64,000 nt of DNA from Mytilus edulis (Eukaryota > Mollusca > Bivalvia > Mytilida > Mytilidae): positions 54,449,232 through 54,513,231 of the forward strand of contig NC_092349.1 in the NCBI RefSeq assembly GCF_963676685.1. Reading direction: 5' to 3'. The notes under the pieces are model-generated. The model saw only the letters and a list, made by a program, of their open reading frames with translations, did no database searches and was not told the origin of the DNA. Made by a program: the position numbers and the translations under genes. Numbering within the stretch: position 1 is the first letter of the stretch; the number at the start of each line of letters is the position of its first letter. Positions 12,401 to 23,524 of the stretch are shown here, piece by piece.

Positions 12401-12929
12401 AAAGGAGCAAAAACACGAATTCCAAAATATAAGTCTATACTGTCTAGGGCTAAATATAATGATATAATTGCATGTTTATTGTAAAAGAGATGTTACGATG
12501 GCTCGGATAAATATGTAAATGGCTTCACCTTTTTTTTATTTAGCAGAAGGATTTAAATTATTTATTTAGTGAAGACGATATTTTATCATTTTGTTTCATA
12601 AAATGATTTCCTACACATTGATGACCAAATACCAAATATCATGTACACACAACAAACAAGGATTCCTTTAATCGGTATGTTTAAGTATGTACTATATTTT
12701 ATTTTTCTACAAAGTGAAAGGTTGTTATATTAACATTTCACACCAGTGTTGGGATTATTTTCAGTACGACAGTATATAATCTTTCTGTTTCCAGAAAATT
12801 GGTCCAGAATCAAAAGGTTGCAAATATAATTCTCAACATACTGATAACGTTTCCGACTGCCTTGTGAAGAAGGCGTTGTGCCAAAGAAAAGGAGGGCGGT
12901 GCCGCTGGGTTAATAATGACACATGTTAA
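6353..12929 (+). CDS. TIMP-like gene B, five exons, start codon ACG instead of ATG
   Basis: A secreted metalloproteinase inhibitor of the TIMP family is predicted. Exons are 6353-6473, 7622-7731, 8376-8478, 12048-12193 and 12795-12929 (615 bases, 204 codons plus TAA), all with GT-AG borders and phases 1, 0, 1, 0. The mature N-terminus would be Cys-Tyr-Cys at codons 23-25, followed by HPQ and Cys36. In TIMPs the first Cys chelates the catalytic zinc of the protease. Exon 3 carries LCGVRFTIGQSYIL; exon 4 carries CDF, TFYLF and C-x-x-x-C; exon 5 has five Cys and an NDT sequon. The codon aligned with ATG in C, D and E is ACG (6353-6355). The first in-frame ATG (6395) would leave only eight residues before the CYC motif and no signal peptide. 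The copy is either translated from ACG, has an unseen start, or is a young pseudogene. Confidence 0.8.
7622..7731 (+). CDS. TIMP-like gene B exon 2
   Basis: The acceptor is ctctttcag. It encodes VMYGK through FKIIFKMK (37 codons including the split one). The donor is gtacat, phase 0. Confidence 0.85.
8376..8478 (+). CDS. TIMP-like gene B exon 3
   Basis: It follows acceptor tacag and reads GVSQGIGQDVV, then LCGVRF, matching the TIMP segment around the fourth conserved Cys. The donor is gtaaat, phase 1. Confidence 0.85.
8479..12047 (+). other. Gene B intron 3 (3.6 kb) with a degenerate repeat ORF
   Basis: This intron is expanded relative to C (0.6 kb) and D (1.1 kb). A pseudogenised minus-strand ORF occupies about 9750-11060. 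The rest is AT-rich with an A-run near 9233. Confidence 0.6.
9747..11060 (-). pseudogene. Degenerate repeat-associated ORF with TLTGCDT motif
   Basis: Read on the minus strand in shifting frames, this holds a DTD-V-I-V-L-C-V-like piece (near 10260), TLTGCDTISSLFGV (near 10080) and VSKIHDLKNIFKSFHHDM followed by KLATSK (9960-9750). I recall the same motif order from large repetitive proteins in mollusc and cnidarian genomes, probably mobile-element encoded, but I cannot name the family with certainty. Many stops and frameshifts make it non-functional. Confidence 0.5.
12048..12193 (+). CDS. TIMP-like gene B exon 4
   Basis: The acceptor is ctttaag. It encodes NGTKWIYLCDF, then QTFYLFTRGSYSY, and ends in NCRRGC. 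It is two codons longer than in C and D near its start. The donor is gtaagt, phase 0. Confidence 0.85.
12795..12929 (+). CDS. TIMP-like gene B exon 5 (terminal)
   Basis: The acceptor is tttccag. The 44-residue Cys-rich tail has Cys at 9, 22, 29, 36 and 44 and ends WVNNDTC then TAA. Confidence 0.87.
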   Translation, partial: KIGPESKGCKYNSQHTDNVSDCLVKKALCQRKGGRCRWVNNDTC

Positions 12930-12991
12930 CGTATTTATGTCATCAACACGCAAGTTCTCAATAAAGTCAATGGCTGACTGAATGCACTTGA

Positions 12992-12997
12992 AATAAA
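12992..12997 (+). promoter_or_regulatory. Possible polyadenylation signal of gene B
   Basis: AATAAA lies 63 bases after the stop, inside the 3' untranslated stretch conserved among copies. The motif is common in AT-rich DNA, so this is tentative. Confidence 0.3.
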
Positions 12998-13468
12998 TAA
13001 ATTAAATTAACCCTTTTTAACCGCTTGAATAGTTTGTTGAATCTACATCTGTATGTTATATCCTTGAATAATAATTTCAAATGTGAATATTAAATTTACT
13101 CCACATAACCAAAATAATTAATATTCATTTGATATTGAAAATACACCGGGTTTTTTTCTCTCACAAAACACAATATCTATTTCTGAAATGCAGTACGGAC
13201 ATGTTATGTATTCAGCAATCTAAATGTATTACACATGGTTCACATTTGAAAAAAATGTTTTAGATCTGATTTACTATCTTTCACAAAAGGACCTTATGTA
13301 TTTTCAAATTTGGACCTCGATTATGCATTCTAAGAAACAGTACACACCAATGTTTTACAACATAATATGTCGCAAAAAAGATTTGTGTGAAACAAAACAA
13401 AAAAGATTTTGAATATCCATTTATTACAGACTTATTTTAAAAACCTACATAAATAAACTCATCATAGA

Positions 13469-13815
13469 TACATTGTACCAGGACTAAATTTTGTATATAC
13501 GCCAAACGCGCGTTTCGTCTACAAAAGACTCATCAATGACGCTCGAATCCAAAAAAAAGTTAAAAAGGTCAAATAAAATACGAAGTTGAAGAGCATTGAG
13601 GACCAAAGTTCCTAAAAGTTTTGCCAAATCCAGCTAAGGTAATCCATGCCTGAGGTAGAAAAGCCTTAGTATTTCAAAAATTCAAAATTTTGTAAACAGT
13701 TTATTTATAAACATAACCATATCAATGGTAATTCATTTCAGCACAAAAGTGCTGACTACTGGGCTGGTTATACCCTCCGGAAATAAATCTCCACCAGCAG
13801 TGGCATCGATTCATA
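13469..13815 (+). repeat. Dispersed repeat family R1 (ACGCGCGTTTCGTCTAC)
   Basis: It contains the shared core ACGCGCGTTTCGTCTAC, an agactcatca stretch, gaagagcattgaggacc and a tail gctgactactgggctgg. The same order is seen at 45145 and 62266, and inverted at 31258. This looks like a common mussel repeat. No coding potential is seen. Confidence 0.7.
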
Positions 13816-14654
13816 GTTACGTTATTACTATAACAAAAACAAGGATACTTAGAGTGAAATTTCAAATTTCAAATTTCAACTAAAAGGTATTAACCTAAGA
13901 AACGGATAGACTATGTACATGTTGTATTTTATTGGAAAGTATGTCATAAATGTATGTATATCTTTATAATCAAAATTTGCATTTCACGTGTAATATTTTT
14001 ATCATGCAGCATGTTGTTGTTCTAAATCTTCTAACTCAGAAACAATGTCAGTGATTGTCTTCAATCGATTATCCTCAATAAGAATGTATCATTAACGGCC
14101 ATGACTGTTTTCGTGATACCCTGGTTTTTTCACATGATTCCTTTAAAAACCTGTGAGTTATGTTGTTGATTTAGTACAACCTTCTTCACACACATGCTAA
14201 ATGATGAAATAATTGGGAATAAAATCTCCATTGACGCGTCGATGAAGAGTGCTTTCTTTCACGTCCGCATTTCATCAAGTATGGCATGCCAAATTAACAT
14301 TTAAGATAATTTTTACGAATGGTGTAGATGGCAATATGTAACAGAACTGATATCGATTGTAGTTAATACGACATAGGGAGATACAGATGGACAGTTATAA
14401 ATATTCAATTGTAGAAATGTAATGCACAGTCCGTCAAAGTTGTAGTTTAGTTAGGTATCTTTTCAATGTTTTTTTCTTTAATTTGAAATAACCACTTGTT
14501 CATGACATTTTTTTTACAAAACCCTGTCAGAAAAAAAAATTCCCAATAAAAATAATAATAAAGATAAAACAAAGCATCCGACAGTAGGATATATCTTGGG
14601 TATTATTTACTCATGTGGGATAGGGTGCATAATAATAAATATAAAAACAAGATG

Positions 14655-14935
14655 TAGTATGATTGCCAACTCCCTTTCGGAGACCAAAGGGTGTAGTAGT
14701 TTACGAATATAAGTCACAGTACAGCCTCCAACAACGAGCAAAACTCATATCAATGATTAAGCTATAAATTTATAAGGCCTAGATATAACAAATCACGGTA
14801 AAACAATTCAAACGAGAAATCTATAGGCTTTATTGATATACAAAACTATGGACGTAAAACAATGATATATATAGCAACAAACGAAAACCACTCAATTACA
14901 GGAACATGGAAATAGCCGATTGCATACAAGTATCA
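14655..14935 (+). repeat. Dispersed repeat family R2
   Basis: It shares atgattgccaact, caacaacgagcaaa and aaacaattcaaacgagaaa with 32965-33135 and 59835-60045. No ORF of note. Confidence 0.6.
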
Positions 14936-15349
14936 GATCCTTATTTGGTCCCTTTTGTGTGGTCTCTTAACTTTAAACTTTGGGTGAGATTGTGCAACAA
15001 CCAATCAACAAAGATGTCTGCTTACTATGAATAAAAAAAAACTATGGATTATGTTTATGTTTCTATTTTTTTTTTCGGCAAAAAGCGCAGCTTCTTGTTT
15101 GAAATGCATTCTCTTAATTGCTGTCCGTTATATGTATGCATGCAGTGTTTGCAAGCAGAAAATTCATATCTCCTCTAAAATAACAATATTCTTTTAAACC
15201 TTTCAGAAGTTAGAAACACCTCTCCTATATTTTTATTCAACATGTTCAAATTTCAGCAGAAAAATACGAAAAAAACAACAAATAATTAATATCAAACACA
15301 TCAGATCATATAATATCACTTCATCGTTTGTTTGTCTCACGCTGATTGA

Positions 15350-16065
15350 TAACATTAAGAATGGAAAATACAAAAATGTCGAAGAGACAGCAACCTGACC
15401 AAAGAACATAAAACAGTTGAAGACCACCAATGCCGGGTCTTCAACGAAGCTAGAAAATCTAACACCTGGAGGCGGGATTCAGCTATCCCCTAAATAAAAT
15501 TGTGTACTAGTCCACATGCTAGTCAGAAAGGTGAAGACTTCCTAGGATTCAAACTGTGGGAGTTATCCGGAATGATATGCATCTTTTATTTAAGCATATA
15601 CTCCAATAAAGACAAGTTCAACTACATGTATCTCCCAAAAGAGGAAATATTAATAAAAATTAAAACCCTGACCACATGCATACCTTCCATATATGTACAA
15701 TCAGACAGCCAAGTAAAAACTTTCTAGGATGTATGAGGAGTTGTGTGGAATAACTATATACCCATAATGGGACGGAAAGACAGACGGACGGAAAGATGAA
15801 CGGAAAGGGGTAAAACAAAAGCCAATCCAATACAAAACAACAAGATTAACAAAGGTCAAGGGCTCCTGACTTGAGACAGGCGCAAAAATACGGTGGGGTT
15901 AAATAAGTTTTGAGAGATCCCCCCCCTCCCCCCCCCTATACCTATAGTCAATGTAGAATAAAGAACATCATAAATTACGCATAGTAAAACTCAGATTAAA
16001 AGAAGTCCGAGTCCGTTGTCAGATAAGGTAACAAATGAAACTAAGCAAAATGACAATGATACGCC
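15350..16065 (-). repeat. 3'-terminal fragment of Penelope-like element 2, interrupted by repeat R3
   Basis: The flanks (15360-15500 and 15830-16060) match the 3' part of the minus-strand element at 51083-53230: gagacagcaacctgacc, gggctcctgacttgagacaggcgcaaaaat, agaagtccgagtccg. The centre (about 15510-15790) is another repeat shared with 41915-42200. Two C-runs lie at about 15920-15938. Confidence 0.6.
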
Positions 16066-16673
16066 AGGGGCACCCTCTCCGTGTACAAAATATACATGAA
16101 ATATTTGTCACTGTACCTTGTCTGTTCTAGGAATTCTAAACCTGAGTTTCTTATCCACTACATGTCAAGAAATCCTCGCTCAAAACTCCGATGAAACTCC
16201 TATTGCACTCTTTAGTAGATAAGTATTTGATTACATTAAATAAAATAAATGTATGACCTACATGTACGTGTCGCTAAGAATACGATCATATAAAAATGGT
16301 CAATCTAAATTATCCGTGTAATTTTCTCTAATGGATGTCTGCATGTCCTTTATTGTTGATATTGACGCAATTTATACTTTATCATGTCTTACTCGGACTA
16401 ACCGGAGAAGCATATAGTTGAGTGTTAAATAAATCAAACATAATATTATATTTTGTAATAATTACATTAGATGTATGTTTCATTATAAAACGTTATTCTG
16501 ATTGGCTACACTGCAATCTCTCGTTATTCCTTAGTCAATTGCATTACACAATTAAATTTATCAATCATGATGACACGAGGTCCCATAATAAAGTGCACAA
16601 GTAAATTAAATTAAAACTTGATAAAAATCGTGTGTTCATGATCCTAGCTAAAAAATGTAATTATAAGTATTGA

Positions 16674-16818
16674 ATGCTTCTTTTTGTAACTTCATAGGGT
16701 TGTAAATGCGTTGACCGTGCGCACGTTTTTCAATGAATTCTTAAGCGCTTCCAAGCTTCGTACAAAATGTACTTCGGTCAACGCTTTTACACCCCAATAA
16801 AGTTACAAAAAAAAGCAT
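16674..16818. repeat. Short inverted-repeat element
   Basis: Arms 16674-16718 and 16775-16818 are imperfect reverse complements (atgcttctttttgtaact facing agttacaaaaaaaagcat), separated by about 56 bases. It has the size and shape of a small MITE. Confidence 0.6.
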
Positions 16819-18818
16819 GATCGGAATTACTTCAATGACCGACACTAATAACTGAAATTCTCCCTCTTTCCAAACGGTGGTAAAGTGCTTCTTTTGAAAT
16901 ATCTCTAACACTCGGAAATGAGATTTTCCAGATTCTTGATAACAGGTGCTTGATGTTGTATATTACACGTCAGTTGAAAAATATGAGACACATCATTGAC
17001 TCTGTCTTTTCTTACTAAATCACTAACATAAAACACTTCCAGTAGAAGATTTTCATGATAAATAATTGGAGTGGAGGTTCAAAAAGGGGGGTCTGGGGGT
17101 CTGAACCCCTTTTTATAGGACAACCAAAGCCTTTGAAAGGCGACATATGGTTGGAACAACCCTTTTAACCTGGGCACTGATGGAATCTCCCAAAGTGGCT
17201 AGACCCGCCCATGATTTGGGTCCTCGTCAAACTCATAAGTTTTGATACTAAATGAGAAAAAGTATATAATGTTTAAAAACTCCGTGTAAAGATAAAAAGC
17301 GCAAGGTCCAAGCTATCTGTGGGACGAATTTACCCATAAGAATTTACATTTACATAAACAGTGAGGTCAATGACGCTACTGAATGTGCTAATATTTGAAC
17401 TTCGAAAAAAGGGAAATTAGCAAAGACTTGCTTCAAAAATTACATATGGCCTGTACATTAATGCTATGGGTACATCTATTATTTATCAAGCTGTTCTTCA
17501 TAATATCTTATTGAATGATTCCGCACAATAATGTGGCCCGTCTTTACGTTTAGTCGTTGGAATCAACACTGTCACTGAGCGGTAAAATATTATTCAAACG
17601 AACAACCGCCGAAATGTGCAGTTTCGCTCTGTTATCAAATGACCATTGTATTAATGCGTCCGATCCTTTGTCCCATCTTGCCAATTTATGTTTCAACTCA
17701 ACTCCTAGCAGATATATTGTGTTTCTTTCAAATATTAAAGCTCTTTCATGGTTAAAATCTCTTTCCAGGAGCTAAATATCTCTTAAACATCTCATATTTC
17801 GAGGATAAGCTCAGTTTTGCATTGGTACAGCAGCCATCTTGGATGCTTTAATCATATGATCAAAATTTAATGCACCTCAAAGAGATGGATTAAGTTTAAC
17901 GAAAGTTTTAGCCATTTTAACGCAGCGTTGAACAACACACTAATCACATGATTAATTGTAATCGAATGATTAAGAAATTTTAACGACGCGTTGAACAACA
18001 GATCTCTAATGTTCAGAAGTTGTCATTTGTGGAAGTTTTTCAAAAATGTTTCGTTTCTTTTTTTTGTTTATAAAGATAAGACCTTTGGTTTTCCGTTTGA
18101 ATAGGTTTATGGTGAAGTTTAAATCATCCCTTCGTAAATTTTACGGAAGCCATCGCGAGTTCACAGATGCTATCGGATATGTTCCTTTTATCGGTTATTT
18201 GTACATTTTTCCTTTGATGTGTACTCGCTGAAAATGTCAGTATCAGTGGACTGGCTGTGATATAAACATTATTGTGTTAGTACGCAAATGACATGCGCGA
18301 ATGCAACGCGTAAGGATCTACTTTCACCTTTCATTCACAAAACTGCGCGTGATTTTTATCGCAAAAACGCACGAGTATTTTGGCGAATGAAACACTTGAC
18401 ATTGATTATAACTTTCACAAAGTTAATTTAGCCTTTTTTGTTGTGAAAATGTGAACAGAAAATCCATGAAAAAGCCGCAAACTTAAAAAAAAAATGCGTT
18501 ATCTATAATTGATATATGAAGTACAACTAGCACATCGTCCATGGTGTTCCAATCCGAGTTTTTATTCATACAACCATGCAATACCAATACATGCCTGGTG
18601 CATTTCCAAGTAGTTTTCTTTTTCTGTTTCGTGAAAAGTATTTGTTTTACCTGTTCAGTCACTATAAAGTGTTACAATTCGCATTAAAACACATAAATAG
18701 TGACCAAAAAGGTACCGCTATCGCATGAGAGAAGCTAGAAAAAAATGAAATTTACGCATTTTCGACATTTTTGTGGGACTATCATATACAATTTTAAAAG
18801 ATGCGGTTGCATTATCAA
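16819..18818. other. Intergenic B-C, no gene recognised
   Basis: This stretch has low-complexity G and C runs near 17080-17115 (a small hairpin around ggggtctgaacccc), the ORF 17557-17775 with no family resemblance, and a segment near 18046-18260 that shares short words with 38810-38940. I support no gene here. Confidence 0.4.
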
Positions 18819-20352
18819 AAAGTAAAATCACAAAAATACTGAACTTAGAGGAAGATCAATTGGGAAAGTCCATAATCACATGGCAAAATCAAATAACAAA
18901 ACGCATCAAAAACAAATGGACAAAAACTGTCATATTCCTGACTTGGTACATGCATTTTCAAATGTAGAAAATGGTGGATTAAACCTGGTTCTATAGCGCT
19001 AACCCTCTCACTTTAATGACAGTCTCATCAATTTCCGATGTTTTTACATTGATGCGTTAAATAAACAGACACAATAAATATAATAATCAAAATATAGGTA
19101 CATCAGTCATCATCGTTTAACAATATTAAAAGGAACAATTTAACAGAACACAAAAACATCTACTATCTACGAACACATTTATTGAGTGTCTGACGTCAGA
19201 AAATTTTATACGTCACATAAATTTGTCGTTCAATGTGCGTACAAACAATTTTAAAATTTTCATGGGAATGTTAGCATACAGGGTTAAAAAATCAAAAGTA
19301 TGTAAGAATAAATTTAAGAAATAGACCGAGATTTAAACTAGTCCAAAAGTTATATATAGAATTTATGAGAATCCAAAAATAGTTAATACCACTACGCGAT
19401 TGAATGATTTTCACGTTTGTGGTTCAACGTATATTGTAATTCATAATAGAAATATATCATAATGACATATAATAGAACAATATCATACTGACGGGATCTT
19501 TTAAAGTACAGAGTCACGTTATAAGAACAAAAGAAATACAAAAAGTCGCAAATACAAAACAAACCACAAAAAAATGAAACCAATACAAACACATTGACGA
19601 TGTATAAGTACCGAACCACGTGAAACGGATATCACATGAAACCATTCAACAGTAAAAGTAATATTAATAATAGAACAAAGACAAATGAAAGAACTATAAA
19701 ACACGTTGTTAAGATGATAAACAACATCAGTACGAAGAATCTATACATCAAGACCATCGTGTATTATTTGAGAAGTTGATACGGAATATTTATCAACAAG
19801 GTCTTGATACCTTCCGATGAACTTTTTTAGAAAAAGAACGAGACGTTCTTTGACATACCCCTGTTTCAGCAACTTTCTACTCAGACACTGATGACGTATT
19901 ACAAAGTCTGAGTAAGAGCTGCAAGCTCTTGAATATCGAATAAGTTGGGAAATATATATCCCATATGCAGGTGAAGTTGTTATATTGCTACTAAGGTGGG
20001 GGAAATTTATGATTTCAAAATTAAAATCGTCTTGTTTGTCATAGATTCTGGTACTGAGATGACTGTGTAAGTCAAATTCGAGATATAAGTCTAAAAATGA
20101 GACGGAGGAAGCCGTGTCTGTTGTTTCTTTAATCTCTAGTTCTGGGGGATATATTAATGGAACCCAATCAGAAAAGTTCGGATTGTTTATGGAAAGAACA
20201 TCATCAATATACCTGAAAGTGAAATTAAATAATCTGGCTTCTTTGATTCTTTTGTTTTTTACAAGTGTCTGGAGGAACTCCGATTCATATGAAAATAAGA
20301 AGAGGTCGGCAAGAAGAGGCGCACAGTTTGTTCCCATAGGAATGCCGACAAT
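18819..20352 (-). mobile_element. Penelope-like (probable) retroelement, 5'-truncated copy 2
   Basis: This is the same element as 3797-5256, also on the minus strand and nearly identical through the shared 1.4 kb, but reaching about 100 bases further on the 5' side. The flanks differ, so the two copies inserted independently. The 3' terminal part (18819-18990) recurs alone at 40671-40845. Confidence 0.78.
19741..20337 (-). pseudogene. Reverse transcriptase C-terminal part (copy 2)
   Basis: An open frame of 198 codons starts with MGTNCAPLLADL (the block before the catalytic core), has YIDD at about residues 43-46, then PPELEIKETT, YLDL-like FLDLYLEF, YDKQDDF and a C-terminal KKFIGRYQDLVDKYS. 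The N-terminal half of the enzyme and any endonuclease domain are missing, so it cannot work alone. In these elements the enzyme copies element RNA at the target site. Confidence 0.75.
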
Positions 20353-20713
20353 TTAAAGACAAATATTCATAGAATAAATAACAAAAAAGTGAACTTATTC
20401 ATATGCGGATCTAGGATAAATTTTTAAAAAGGGGGTAACCGGGGCACCATTAGGCATCTATTAAAATGTTTGAAATAATTATGAAGTAGACAAGAAATGA
20501 GCTTGTTCAGATAATTTACAAATTACAGTCAGTTTTAAGTAAAATATAATTATAACTTGACGCCGTTGAACTTAAAAATGATGATCGATGAAAAATCTGC
20601 TTATTCATATCGTATCATTCTAATGGTCTGACTTACTATGCTCGAGGGGGGATAGGGACTCCGGGATCGGGTGTCTTTAAGCTCGTGATTTCGGGATATC
20701 GGGATTTACTTTA

Positions 20714-20875
20714 TTTAAATCACAGGAATTTGAAATCCTATCAATAAGGGGTTAAAAATATACCAAACTCGACTATCACAGTAGAGCTTCTCTCTTCTCT
20801 TTTGATTTTGATAGCCGACTTTGGTATATTTTTAACCCCTTATTGATAGGATTTCAAACTCCTGTGAATTAAATT
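20714..20875. repeat. Long hairpin, arms about 64 bp
   Basis: The left arm 20714-20777 and right arm 20809-20875 are near-perfect reverse complements (tgaaatcctatcaataaggg facing cccttattgataggatttca), with a loop of about 30 bases. It is embedded in gggacttcggga-type repeats on both sides. Confidence 0.75.
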
Positions 20876-21205
20876 CGGGACCTCGTGATTTCGTGTTTTT
20901 AAACCCGGGACTTCGGGATCAGGACCCCTCCTACCCCCCTCTCTTTCCATGTTGATACTTCGTGAAAAATAAAGAAACTTGACTTACCGGTAAGCTACCA
21001 TTATATTTGCCATTGTAAGAGTCATGTCCAAAGCAGAATATTAATTAAACACATGCAATAATTCCTTTTTAATACTTTGTGCAAGAGAACGCAATGTTTA
21101 CTGCACTGTGACAAAATTTCAAATGACGTAATACAGCCTGTGACGTCAAGTGTGATTCTCCGTGATTCGACGCGAAAAAGAAGTTCGTTTGTTATTTTCT
21201 CTATT

Positions 21206-21390
21206 ATTGTAGTAACTTTTATTTTTTTTAAATTACCGATAAACAGAATAAAGGACTTTTTGTTTTTGATACTGACTTTATCACAGAAAATATCAGGCTC
21301 GCCCTTCGGGCTCACCTGATATTTTACTGTGATAAAGTCAGTATCAAAAAACTAAAAAGTACTTTATTCTATATATGTCGTTACTACAAT
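21206..21390. repeat. Hairpin element with GCCCTTCGGGC centre
   Basis: The inner arms 21245-21297 and 21316-21370 pair almost completely around cgcccttcgggctc. The outer words attgtagtaac (about 21206) and gttactacaat (about 21380) extend the palindrome. The ORFs at 21022-21319 on both strands are by-products of this structure. Confidence 0.75.
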
Positions 21391-21439
21391 ACCATTCCCT
21401 TTTCGCAATTGTGACCTACCTGATTATACTTTTTACCTG

Positions 21440-21800
21440 ATTTATAATTAACATAACAAACATATCGGGTGTCACATATGGAGCAGGGTCTGCTTACCCT
21501 TCCGGAGCATGTGAGATCACCCTCAGTTTTTGGTGGGGTTCGTGTTGCTTTGTCTTTATTTTTCAATGTTTTGTTTTCTGTACTATTATATTGTCTGTTT
21601 GTCAGTTTCTTTGCAATCTATCCTGTCCCTCTGGTATCTTATGACCCTCTTTAACACTAGTAATTATTGGGGCCCTTTATTGCTTGCTGTTTGGTGTGTT
21701 GAAGACTGTTCTTTGACCTGTAATAGTTTAATGTGATGAATTGTGACTTGGATGGAGAGTTGTCTCATTGGCACTGATACCACATATTTTTATATCTAGT
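21440..21800 (-). repeat. Dispersed repeats R4 and R2, inverted orientation
   Basis: 21440-21655 is the reverse complement of the R4 repeat at 55835-56060 (gcttacccttccggagca, ggtggggttcgtgttgc). 21655-21790 is R2 in reverse (gagagttgtctcattggcac). Confidence 0.6.
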
Positions 21801-22129
21801 TATCACATATTAACCATTTCTTTTTATAAAAGTGTTTTTTAAAAGATCAGGGGGGTAGCTGCCGTTAGGCACTTAAGGCAAGTGCCTGCACATAATTTTT
21901 TCAATATTTTTTTTTATTAAAAAAAAAGATAAACAACGTTATATTTGTAGATGAAAGCCGGTGAAGTTATCAAAACTCTTAATTATCGAATGTCATGTGT
22001 ACACTAGTCTCTGGTCCTTAGTGAATGGAATATTAAATATTATCAGTTTTCCTGAACCCCCTACCAGGGCTCTGAGTGGCCCACAGACCCCCTGCCGATT
22101 GGTGCCTACAGTTGATAGTTTACCTAGCT
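21801..22129. other. Intergenic, no gene seen
   Basis: A T-run and an A-run lie near 21905-21930, then sequence without recognised content. Confidence 0.35.
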
Positions 22130-22445
22130 ACACCCCTGAAGATTGTCTTGTAAATATTATTCTGCATGGCTTCTTTTTAGAATTGTTAACAAGTTCAACA
22201 AAGGCGTGACAACACTATGTTTTTTTCAACATTACAGACAGTATTTCAAGATTGAAAATTGAATAATTCAACAATATCAATACTAAAATAATCACCAGTG
22301 CAAATAGTCTTTGAAAAAGCAGTGAATAGTATTTTACTACTGTTTTAACTCAAATCTTATACAAAAAATAAAACACACATTAACTCATATTGGAAAGATA
22401 AATACCTCAATAGCATAAAATGCAGGTGTTCAAGTGTAGGACTTA
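22130..22445 (+). repeat. Duplicated upstream flank of gene C (partner 38455-38765)
   Basis: The two segments align along their length: ttctgcatggcttctttttagaa against ttctacatggtttcttttttataa, then gttttaactcaaa and aaatgcaggtgttcaagt. This is segmental duplication, not a mobile element. Confidence 0.7.
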
Positions 22446-23060
22446 GAGTTTCATTTCTACAGTTAAATAGTTATCCACCGTTTCAGTTATTGCATATGTT
22501 TTCATATCTTAAACTAAAATAATCCATACATCTATAAAACAAATATCAGAGGAAACGAATAATGTCACTGCATTTGTTCATACTCGCTTGATACTCCTTC
22601 AATTAAAGTCAGTATCAAAAAGTATATAATTATTTGTATCATATAAAAAAAATTGTGAGATCTTCAAAACACAATGCAAGCCAGACAAACAATTTATAAT
22701 GGAATGAAACATTGTGAACCATAGAATCATTGCAACATGTTCAAACCGAAAAACGAATGTTTTCGAACAATTAAGCTTATATCATAATCATATAACAAAT
22801 GAGTAACTCTGTGTGACAAAAAAAGCACATATGTACAGATTTTCAAAACTAAAGCACTTAGTCATAGCCACAGTTTATGTATGTATTTGGCAATATATTA
22901 AGATGCCAAAATGACTAAATGCAAGCCTTATATATTAATAAACGTGTAGGGGTAAATGCTTTAAAATGTTATATATGCATTGTACTTTAGAGATATTTTT
23001 ACATTTATCATTTATATATGATAAAAATCCTAATAGATCTTGTACTCCATTTAACAAATC

Positions 23061-23406
23061 TTCCACAATTATTGTAGATGATTGAATATTATTCTACATG
23101 ATTTACAATATAATTGAGTGTTAAGAGGTCGGTTAAGGGTTATACATGTAAAACGTATGTGCTTTTTATTCACGTGTGCTCGTGTTGTACAGCCGAACAT
23201 CAAACCGAATCGTGCAATACGATTAAATTTAAGTAGTATATGTTGAACATGTATACGATCTATTTTTTCAAGCTTCTTGATGTTCATTTCCCAAGATAGT
23301 ATCCCCTGACTTTTGATATGTGACGGAAACAAATATTCAGAGATAAAGGAACCAGCTTCCCTTATGTGTGTTGTTTTTACTATCAGAAGAGAAAGAATCA
23401 GTAAGG
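23061..23406 (+). promoter_or_regulatory. Conserved upstream block of gene C
   Basis: It shares ttccacaatt, ttacaatataatt, gaggtcggttaag and gtaaaac with D, and parts with B and E. cagcttcccttatgtgtg at 23353-23370 sits where B has its TATA-like box. It is probably the proximal promoter and 5' untranslated region. Confidence 0.45.
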
Positions 23407-23524
23407 ATGGTAACGAAAGTGCTTCAACTGATAATTGTTCTAGTATGGATGACAATTAGTGTACACTGTTGTTCATGTCCTGGAATTAAGCACCCGCAAG
23501 ATCAATTCTGCAAGGCTGGTCATG
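23407..23524 (+). CDS. TIMP-like gene C exon 1
   Basis: ATG at 23407 is chosen because the same codon opens D and E. The exon holds a signal peptide and the CCSC, HPQ and C motifs. The donor is gtaagt, phase 1. Confidence 0.88.

Noticed and set aside
21022-21319. 97-codon minus and 80-codon plus ORFs at one place
   Set aside because: Both arise from the palindromic repeat 21206-21390.
23069-23455. 128-codon minus-strand ORF over the promoter and exon 1 of gene C
   Set aside because: It overlaps the conserved + strand exon 1 with no homologous frame opposite D or E; a shadow of duplicated sequence.
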